From Streptomyces sp. NBC_01264 (lineage in GTDB: Bacteria; Actinomycetota; Actinomycetes; Streptomycetales; Streptomycetaceae), in assembly GCF_026340675.1 (NCBI RefSeq), contig NZ_JAPEOX010000001.1, positions 3,162,001-3,226,000 on the forward strand: a stretch of DNA of 64,000 bases. Reading direction: 5' to 3'. Below are positions 1 through 5,309 of the stretch, in pieces. The position numbers and the translations under genes are program-made. The notes below the pieces were generated by a model. The model was not told the origin of the DNA and did not search any database. It was given only the letters and a program-made list of their open reading frames with translations. Every line of letters starts with the position of its first letter. The first letter of the stretch is position 1.

Positions 1-101
1 ACCAGGACGCCCCAGCGGCTGGTGACGTGCTCCAGGACGAGCCGGTGCGGGCACAAGGCCTCGGCCTGGACCCACTTCTCGCGCATCTCACTTACTCCCA
101 T
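1..101 (-). CDS. HxlR-family transcriptional regulator, 5' end only
   Basis: The reverse strand from position 101 encodes about 33 residues before the window ends. The protein begins MGVSEMREKWVQAEALCPHR and continues with LVLEHVTSRWGVLVL-like sequence. The CPhR...VLEHVtsRWgvLVL pattern is the start of the HxlR winged-helix domain, including the conserved Cys just before helix 1. An internal ATG at 86 is an alternative start. The gene is divergent from the NAD(P)-binding oxidoreductase at 213, a common arrangement in which an HxlR protein senses thiol or aldehyde stress and represses the neighbouring reductase. That role is inferred from the family and context only. Confidence 0.75.
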   Translation of the reverse strand, partial: MGVSEMREKWVQAEALCPHRLVLEHVTSRWGVL

Positions 102-103
102 GC

Positions 104-130
104 CAGTACCTTACTTCAAAGTGGGTACTG
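104..130. promoter_or_regulatory. Inverted-repeat operator candidate of the HxlR/oxidoreductase divergent promoter
   Basis: CAGTACC at 104-110 is mirrored by GGTACTG at 124-130 around a 13-nt spacer. Inside lies a second dyad, ACTT-CA-AAGT at 113-122, with nearly the same centre. Symmetric GTAC-type dyads between an HxlR gene and its divergent target are typical operators. The element sits right at the HxlR start codon and about 85 nt before the oxidoreductase start. Confidence 0.6.
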
Positions 131-212
131 CCGTTTGGTTAGTGTCCCCCGTACGGTGAGTACACAGCCCGGAAAACGGGGAGCAAGGTCCAGATCCAGG
201 AGTGAAGCCGCC

Positions 213-1088
213 ATGAGCATCGTCGTCACCGGAGCCACCGGAGCCCTCGGCCGTCTCGTCATCGACGAGCTGCTCGCCCGAGGCGTCCCCGCCGGGGAGA
301 TCGCCGCCGTCGTCCGCGACAAGGAGAAGGCCGCCCCGCTCGCCGCGCTGGGCGTCGAACTGCGCATCGCCGACTACAGCGCGCCCGAGACCCTCGCCGG
401 GGCGTTCCGCTCCGGCGACCGCGTCCTGATGATCTCCGGGAGCGAGGTCGGACAGCGGGTGCCCCAGCACGCCGCCGCGATCGACGCGGCGAAGGCGGCC
501 GGGGTGGCGCAGTTCGCGTACACCGGCATCCTGGGCGGTCCCGACGCGGACTTCGACCTGGCCGCCGAGCACCGGGCGACCGAGGAGCTGATCCTCGCCT
601 CCGGCCTGCCGTACACCTTCCTGCGCAACGGCTGGTACACCGAGAACCACACCGGCAACCTGGCCCCGGTGCTCGCGCACGGGGCGGTCCTCTCCAACGC
701 GGGCGAGGGCCGGGTGGCCTCGGCGGCGCGGGCCGACTATGCGGCGGCCGCCGCGGCCGTGGTGACCGGGGAGGGCCACCTCGGCCGGGCGTACGAGCTG
801 AGCGGCGACGTCGCGTGGTCCTTCGCGGAGTACGCGGCGGCGGTGGCGGAGGCCACCGGCCGGGAGATCGCGTACAACGCCGTGACCCCCGAGGCCCACC
901 ACGCGGTCCTCACCGGCGCGGGCGTCCCGGCGCCGTTCGCCGCGATCCTGGTCGACGTGGACCTCGCCATCGAGCGCGGCCGCCTGGCCGGCACCTCCGG
1001 CGACCTGTCCCGCCTGATCGGCCGCCCGACGACCCCGCTGGCGGTGACGGTCGCGGAGGCGGTGACCGGCGCGCGCAGCGCGGGCTGA
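213..1088 (+). CDS. NmrA-like/SDR NAD(P)-binding oxidoreductase (quinone oxidoreductase 2 type)
   Basis: Predicted 291-residue atypical short-chain dehydrogenase that probably reduces quinones or related electrophiles with NADPH. The N-terminus MSIVVTGATGALGRLV contains the GxxGxxG dinucleotide-binding loop of a Rossmann fold, and the later segments GLPYTFLRNGWYTENH and YELSGDVAWSFAEYAAAVAE match the QOR2/YtfG-like subgroup of the NmrA family. The ATG at 213 is chosen because homology begins there and an AG-rich SD (ccaggag, about 197-203) precedes it; the frame stays open further upstream, but that part lies over the operator. The divergent HxlR gene probably regulates it. The family is clear; the exact substrate is unknown. 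Confidence 0.85.
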   Translation: MSIVVTGATGALGRLVIDELLARGVPAGEIAAVVRDKEKAAPLAALGVELRIADYSAPETLAGAFRSGDRVLMISGSEVGQRVPQHAAAIDAAKAAGVAQFAYTGILGGPDADFDLAAEHRATEELILASGLPYTFLRNGWYTENHTGNLAPVLAHGAVLSNAGEGRVASAARADYAAAAAAVVTGEGHLGRAYELSGDVAWSFAEYAAAVAEATGREIAYNAVTPEAHHAVLTGAGVPAPFAAILVDVDLAIERGRLAGTSGDLSRLIGRPTTPLAVTVAEAVTGARSAG

Positions 1089-1132
1089 AAACTCGCGAGA
1101 CGCAACGGCTCGCCTCGCGTTACCCTGGCCTC

Positions 1133-1165
1133 ATGGGTTCGTACGCGTACTACTTCTTCCGCTGA
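1133..1165 (+). CDS. Ten-residue leader peptide of the ABC-F gene (MGSYAYYFFR)
   Basis: A tiny ORF, ATG to TGA, encodes MGSYAYYFFR. It has no Shine-Dalgarno sequence. A TAnnnT-type -10 hexamer (taccct, 1121-1126) ends 6 nt before the ATG, so a leaderless transcript starting at or near the ATG is plausible. The ORF ends 6 nt before a long GC-rich hairpin (1172-1220) and about 115 nt before the ABC-F start. Short aromatic-rich peptides followed by a hairpin are the hallmark of drug-inducible ribosome-mediated attenuation in front of antibiotic-resistance ABC-F genes. A ribosome stalled near the leader stop would cover the first arm of the hairpin. Function is inferred from arrangement. Confidence 0.65.
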   Translation: MGSYAYYFFR

Positions 1166-1264
1166 TCCGCGGCGCGGACGCGGCGTGAGGGGCCTCGGCC
1201 CCCGCGCCGCGCGTCCGCGCTGCCCGCATCCAGAAGGAGAACGTGGAAGAAGCGGTACGAGTAC
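1141..1264 (+). promoter_or_regulatory. Long-range complementarity between leader ORF and the region before the ABC-F ribosome site
   Basis: The leader coding segment 1141-1162 can pair antiparallel with 1243-1264: CTTCTTCC (1153-1160) with GGAAGAAG (1245-1252), then GTAC (1147-1150) with GTAC (1255-1258), then GTAC (1141-1144) with GTAC (1261-1264). Counting by hand, 18 Watson-Crick and 2 G-U pairs form over 22 positions with two mismatches. The paired region encloses the 1172-1220 hairpin and ends 4 nt before the ABC-F SD (1268-1273). It suggests a second, translation-sensitive RNA conformation. Confidence 0.5.
1172..1220 (+). terminator. Attenuator/terminator hairpin before the ABC-F gene
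   Basis: GCGCGGACGCG (1172-1182) pairs perfectly with CGCGTCCGCGC (1210-1220). An inner stem GGGGC (1189-1193)/GCCCC (1198-1202) is closed by a CTCG tetraloop. No U tract follows, as is common for Streptomyces terminators. Its position between leader peptide and resistance gene suggests conditional termination. Confidence 0.65.
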
Positions 1265-1279
1265 CCCGAGGGGATCCCC

Positions 1280-3013
1280 ATGCGCTCGCGCGCCCATCAG
1301 CAGTCCCAGCTCACGCTGTCCGGAGTCACCAAGGCCTACGGTGACCGGGTCGTGCTCGACCAGGTGTCGCTGATCGTCCGGCCCGGCGAGAAGGCCGCCG
1401 TCATCGGCGAGAACGGCTCCGGCAAGTCCACCCTGCTCCGGCTGCTCGCCGGGGCCGAGGCGCCGGACGGCGGGGAGGTCACCGCCGTCTTCCCCGGCGG
1501 CACCGGACACCTCGCCCAGACCCTCGACCTCGCGCCCGGGCTGACCGTCCAGGACGCCGTCGACCTCGCCCTCGCCGATCTGAGGGAGCTGGAGGCCCGC
1601 ATCCGCGCCGCCGAAACCGCCCTCGGCGGCGTCGTCGGCGAGGGCGGTTCCGGCGGCGAAGGCCGTTCCGGCGGCGGGCCCGACCCCGCGCTCCTCGACG
1701 CGTACGGCGACCTCCTGACCGCCTACGAGGAACGCGGCGGCTATCAGGCCGACGCCCGCACCGACGCCGCGCTGCACGGGCTCGGCCTCGGCCACGTCAC
1801 CCGGGACCGCACCCTCGGCTCGCTCTCCGGCGGCGAGTGCTCCCGGCTCGCGCTGGCCTGCGTACTGGCCGCCGCGCCCGAACTCCTGCTCCTGGACGAG
1901 CCGACCAACCACCTCGACCGGCGGGCCGTCGACTGGCTCGCGGAGCGGTTGCGCGCCCACCGGGGCACGCTCGTCGTCGTCACCCACGACCGGGACTTCC
2001 TGGAGCGGATCACCAGCACGGTCCTGGAGGTCGACCGGGACCGGCGCACGGTCGTGCGGTACGGGGACGGCTGGGCGGGATACCTCGCGGCGAAGGCCGC
2101 CGCGCGCGGCCGCTGGGCGCAGCGGTACGCGGAGTGGCGCGGGGACCTGGCACGCACCGAGGCCCTGGTCTCGGCGGCGGGCCAGCGGCTGGACCGCACC
2201 GGCGGGGACCCCGGGCAGGGCTTCGGGAAGCACCGCCGTTCCTCCGAGGCCAAGCTGTCCGGGCAGGTCAGGGCGGCCCGGACGCACCTCGAACAGCTGC
2301 GCGCGCAGCCGGTGGCACCGCCACCGGTGCCGCTGCGCTTCGGCGTCGGGATCGCCACTCCCGAAGCCGGCCCCGAAGCCGGCCCGGAAACCGCCCCCGG
2401 GCCCGCCCCCGCGGGGCCGCTGCTCCAGCTCTCCGGGATCCGGGTCGGCGACCGGCTCCGGATCGCCGCCCTCACCGTACGGCCGGGGCAGCGGCTGCTG
2501 GTGTCGGGGCCGAACGGGGCCGGGAAGACCACCCTGCTGCGCGTCCTGGCCGGCGACCTGACCCCGGACGCGGGCACAGTGCACCGCGCAGCCCACGTAC
2601 GACTCGGCTATCTGGCACAGGAGTTGCCCCACGCCCCCGTCCGGCTCCCGCTGCTCTCCGCGTTCGCGGCGGGGCTCCCCGGCCTGCCCGAGGAGCACGC
2701 GGAGGCCCTGCTGACGCTCGGGCTGTTCCGCGAGGAGGACCTGCCGGTACCGGTCGCGGCCCTGTCCGCCGGGCAGCGGCGGCGCCTCGAACTGGCCCGC
2801 CTGGTGACCCGGCCCGCCGACGTGCTCGTGTTGGACGAGCCGACCAACCACGTGTCCCTCGCGCTGGTCGAGGAGGTGGAGCAGGCGCTCGCCGGCTACC
2901 CCGGAGCGGTGGTCGCGGTCTCCCACGACCCGCGCTTCCGGGCCGCCTTCGCCGGTGATCGGCTCGAACTGCGGCACGGAACACCGCAGTTCCGGCTGGT
3001 CGGCACCGCATGA
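1280..3013 (+). CDS. ABC-F ATPase, probable ribosomal protection protein
   Basis: 577-residue soluble protein with two ABC ATPase domains and no membrane segment, as in ABC-F factors that enter the ribosomal E site and dislodge PTC/exit-tunnel antibiotics. Domain 1: Walker A GENGSGKST about residues 43-51, signature LSGGE near 182, Walker B LLLDEPTNHLD near 203-213. Domain 2: Walker A GPNGAGKTT near 410-418, a variant signature LSAGQ near 495, and LVLDEPTNH near 515-524. The interdomain linker (about 230-395) that would form the antibiotic-resistance domain contains a Pro/Gly/Glu-rich stretch. Start: ATG at 1280 with SD GAGGGG at 1268-1273; the SD and the following CCCC can pair locally. The upstream leader and hairpin point to an inducible resistance factor of the actinomycete self-resistance (ARE) group. 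The drug class cannot be read from sequence. Confidence 0.9.
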   Translation: MRSRAHQQSQLTLSGVTKAYGDRVVLDQVSLIVRPGEKAAVIGENGSGKSTLLRLLAGAEAPDGGEVTAVFPGGTGHLAQTLDLAPGLTVQDAVDLALADLRELEARIRAAETALGGVVGEGGSGGEGRSGGGPDPALLDAYGDLLTAYEERGGYQADARTDAALHGLGLGHVTRDRTLGSLSGGECSRLALACVLAAAPELLLLDEPTNHLDRRAVDWLAERLRAHRGTLVVVTHDRDFLERITSTVLEVDRDRRTVVRYGDGWAGYLAAKAAARGRWAQRYAEWRGDLARTEALVSAAGQRLDRTGGDPGQGFGKHRRSSEAKLSGQVRAARTHLEQLRAQPVAPPPVPLRFGVGIATPEAGPEAGPETAPGPAPAGPLLQLSGIRVGDRLRIAALTVRPGQRLLVSGPNGAGKTTLLRVLAGDLTPDAGTVHRAAHVRLGYLAQELPHAPVRLPLLSAFAAGLPGLPEEHAEALLTLGLFREEDLPVPVAALSAGQRRRLELARLVTRPADVLVLDEPTNHVSLALVEEVEQALAGYPGAVVAVSHDPRFRAAFAGDRLELRHGTPQFRLVGTA

Positions 3014-3075
3014 GGGGCTGACCGGCCGCCCGCCCCCTCGGACACCGGCGCCGGCGGCGCCACCGTACCCGCGAA

Positions 3076-3104
3076 GATTCGTTCGCCCTCCGGGCAACCG
3101 AATC
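3076..3104. terminator. Hairpin between ABC-F gene and sigma-factor gene
   Basis: GATTCG (3076-3081) pairs with CGAATC (3099-3104) and GCCC (3085-3088) with GGGC (3092-3095), separated by a 3x3 internal loop. It lies 63 nt after the ABC-F stop and 37 nt before the sigma-factor start, so it may end the upstream transcript or structure the sigma-factor leader. Confidence 0.4.
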
Positions 3105-3140
3105 GGGGCGGGTGGTGGTCAAGGGGGCGAGGAGGTGCCG

Positions 3141-3665
3141 ATGCAGGCCGAGGAAGAAGCTCAGTTCGAGTCGTTCGTTGCCGCGCGCTGGGTCCATCTG
3201 GTCCGAACCGCCTACCTGTTGACGGGTGATCCGCACGACGCGGAGGACGTGACCCAGGCCGCGCTGGCGAAGGCGTACCGGTCGTGGCGGCGGGTGTCGC
3301 GCATGGACAGTCCGGAGGCGTACGTCCGCCGGATGCTGGTCACGTGCAACAGCGACCGGTTCCGCAAGCGCCGGGTCGCCGAGCGACTGACGGACCGGGT
3401 GCCGGACACGTCGACGGGCGACCACGCGGGTGCGTGGGCCGAGGAACGTGGCGCGCTGATGGAGGCGCTGGCCCAACTGCCCGCCCGTCAGCGGGCGGTG
3501 GTGGTGATGCGGTACTGGGAGGACCTCTCCGAGGCCGAGACCGCCGATGTCCTCGGGTGCTCCCAGGGCACCGTCAAGAGCCAGGCCTCCAAGGCGCTGG
3601 CGAAGCTTCGCGCCTGGCCCGGACTGGGCCGGGTCGCGACGAGGAACGAGGGGGCGGTCCTGTGA
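3141..3665 (+). CDS. SigE-family RNA polymerase ECF sigma factor
   Basis: 174-residue sigma factor of the SigE (SigE/RpoE-like actinobacterial) family. Region 2 is visible as FVAARWVHLVRTAYLLTGDP followed by HDAEDVTQAALAKAYRSW, and region 4 as LAQLPARQRAVVVMRYWEDL with the helix-turn-helix SEAETADVLGCSQGTVKSQA. The ATG at 3141 is preceded by GGAGG at 3131-3135; the open frame extends upstream to about 2955 but only over the ABC-F end and hairpin. The stop overlaps the GTG of the next gene (GTGA), so the two are translationally coupled. The partner is a membrane protein and could act as an anti-sigma factor. Confidence 0.9.
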   Translation: MQAEEEAQFESFVAARWVHLVRTAYLLTGDPHDAEDVTQAALAKAYRSWRRVSRMDSPEAYVRRMLVTCNSDRFRKRRVAERLTDRVPDTSTGDHAGAWAEERGALMEALAQLPARQRAVVVMRYWEDLSEAETADVLGCSQGTVKSQASKALAKLRAWPGLGRVATRNEGAVL

Positions 3666-4606
3666 ACGGGCAGGACGACGGCAGGCAGGGCGAGGAGTTC
3701 GAGCTGGACCTGCGGGAGTTGATGGCCCGGGGCGCCGAGGCCGTGCGGCCCGCCGCCGTGCCGTATCCGGAGATCGTCCGGCAGGGCCGGGCGGAGCAGC
3801 GCCATCGCAGGCTGGCGGCGGCGGGGGCGGCCCTGGTCGCGCTGGCCGTCGTCCCGGTGACGGCCCTGGTCCTCGCCGGGAACGGGCCCGGCGGCGGTCC
3901 GGCGGTCGTGCCGGTGGCGGGCGGCGGCGGCCCGAAGCCGAGCGCCGCGCCGCCCACCCCCCAGGCGCCCCCGGGACCGGCGGCGCCCGCGACGCCCGGG
4001 CAGCTCGCCGACGGGATCACCTTCGAGGAGGCGGCCGCCGGGCTCGGACTGTGCCTCGCCTACGACCGGGAGCACGCCTCCTCCGATCCGGCGGGATTCC
4101 AGCGGACGGACCTGGGCAAGGCTTCCGACTACCGGATCCTGCTCGCGCACCGCAGCACCGGCAACCGCAACTCCCCCGGGGACGGCCGGTACATCGTCGC
4201 CGTCAAGGAGGCCCCGCAGCAGATCCGGCTCATCTGCCTCATCAAGAACGGCAGGGCCGAGGGCCTCAACACCTCCAGTGGCGGAGGCGTGGACCCCGAG
4301 AGCGGACCCGTCCGGCCCGACATCAACGGGGGCAAGCTCTTCCTCCAGAGGCTGAGCTCCGAGGGCTCCTGGAAGCTGCCCTACCGCTGGGGCAGCATCG
4401 GCACGGTCGACCCCGCTGTCACCCGGGTCACCGTCGGCTACGGCGGTGCCACCTTCGAAGGCGCCGTGGACCACGGCTGGTTCGCGGCCACCGGGATCCT
4501 GGAGCGGTCCGTCACCAAGGCCCCGCGGGTCAAGGGCTACGACGCCCAGGGCAAGCAGGTCTACGACTCCGACCAGGACAAGGGGTACGAGAAGTCCCTC
4601 CCGTAA
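3662..4606 (+). CDS. Single-pass membrane protein coupled to the SigE-family sigma factor
   Basis: 314 residues starting at GTG 3662, four bases inside the sigma-factor gene. Residues 1-50 are cytoplasmic and acidic/basic (EFELDLRELM..., AEQRHRR), 51-73 form one transmembrane helix, then comes a Gly/Pro linker with SAAPPTPQAPPGP, and an extracytoplasmic domain of about 200 residues ending YDSDQDKGYEKSLP. No zinc anti-sigma motif (HxxxCxxC) is present. The N-terminal DLRELM...AVPYPEIVRQGR pattern is common in proteins encoded next to SigE-family sigma factors in Streptomyces. A sensor/anti-sigma role is an inference; the outer domain is not one I recognise. Confidence 0.75.
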   Translation: MNGQDDGRQGEEFELDLRELMARGAEAVRPAAVPYPEIVRQGRAEQRHRRLAAAGAALVALAVVPVTALVLAGNGPGGGPAVVPVAGGGGPKPSAAPPTPQAPPGPAAPATPGQLADGITFEEAAAGLGLCLAYDREHASSDPAGFQRTDLGKASDYRILLAHRSTGNRNSPGDGRYIVAVKEAPQQIRLICLIKNGRAEGLNTSSGGGVDPESGPVRPDINGGKLFLQRLSSEGSWKLPYRWGSIGTVDPAVTRVTVGYGGATFEGAVDHGWFAATGILERSVTKAPRVKGYDAQGKQVYDSDQDKGYEKSLP

Positions 4607-4618
4607 CCGGGAAGGGAC
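4594..4618. terminator. Hairpin spanning the stop codon of the sigma-partner gene
   Basis: GTCCCT (4594-4599) pairs with AGGGAC (4613-4618) and CCCG (4600-4603) with CGGG (4608-4611), with one bulged A and a TAAC loop holding the stop codon. It probably ends the sigma/partner transcript. Confidence 0.5.
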
Positions 4619-4724
4619 GCCGGAAGCGTGGAACCCCGCCGCCGTACAGGGGTCGGCGGCGGGGGTCCCGCCACGCACCGGCCGACGGGCCCGCGGTGTC
4701 AGTGGGTCCCTTTACGGTGCCGGT

Positions 4725-5225
4725 ATGACGAGGCACTGGATAGACCGCGCGCTCCCCCACCACCAGGAGACCAACGTCGTCTTCTTCCGTGGCCAGTCCC
4801 TGGACGCGCTCACGCGGGGACTGCTCGGCCAGAAGCGGCTGCCGCTCGCGTACGGCAAGGAGACCGGCGGCTGGGGGCTGATGATGCACGACATGTTCAG
4901 CTGGGACGGCGGCGACTACCACCTCACCCACTACGAGCTGCTGTGCCCGCAGGGCGGTGAGCTCGTCGTCTTCGTGACGGAGCCCTGTCTGGGGAAGGCC
5001 CACGGGCCCTGGTTCGAGTACTACCGCGACGGGAAACTGACCACCGCCTTCAGCTTCGAGGGTCCGGACGACCCGGTGGGCGCGGAGCCCGAGCTGCTGC
5101 TGCCCGCCCTCACCGCGGCGCGCCTGGCCGGGCCGGAGGAGGACTTCGACGGTGACGACACCGAGGAACGGATCGTGGCCGCGGTCGCCGGCTTCTTCTC
5201 CCTGCCGGAACTCGACCTGTCCTGA
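4725..5225 (+). CDS. Hypothetical protein (possibly DUF6461-like)
   Basis: 166-residue soluble protein starting MTRHWIDRALPHHQETNVVF. It is acidic, with no signal peptide or membrane segment, and aromatic-rich in the middle (GGWGLMMHDMFSWDGGDYHL). The C-terminus is EDFDGDDTEERIVAAVAGFF. The sequence resembles small Streptomyces proteins of unknown function with regular beta-rich folds; I cannot name the family with confidence. ATG at 4725 has no strong SD. It lies alone between a terminator-like hairpin and the convergent glnE. About 85 nt separate it from glnE and contain two imperfect copies of an 18-bp direct repeat (5223-5240, 5251-5268). Confidence 0.7.
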   Translation: MTRHWIDRALPHHQETNVVFFRGQSLDALTRGLLGQKRLPLAYGKETGGWGLMMHDMFSWDGGDYHLTHYELLCPQGGELVVFVTEPCLGKAHGPWFEYYRDGKLTTAFSFEGPDDPVGAEPELLLPALTAARLAGPEEDFDGDDTEERIVAAVAGFFSLPELDLS

Positions 5226-5309
5226 CGCCGGGCACCGACTCCGGGAGAACTGACGCCGGGAACCGACCGACTGCGGCCCCGGCCGACCGCGGCACCGGCC
5301 GGCGGCCGG

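Noticed and set aside
815..1165. Open frame ending in the leader peptide
   Set aside because: Upstream of the ATG at 1133 it is an Arg/Gly-rich frame over the oxidoreductase gene; only the last ten codons are retained as leader peptide.
1243..1370. Second small leader ORF (GTG 1243) after AAGGAG at 1234
   Set aside because: Only 3 nt separate the SD from the GTG and the frame runs into the ABC-F gene with no coding signal.
5223..5268. Two 18-bp direct repeats after the hypothetical gene at 4725
   Set aside because: One mismatch, 28-bp period, only two copies; too little to call an element.
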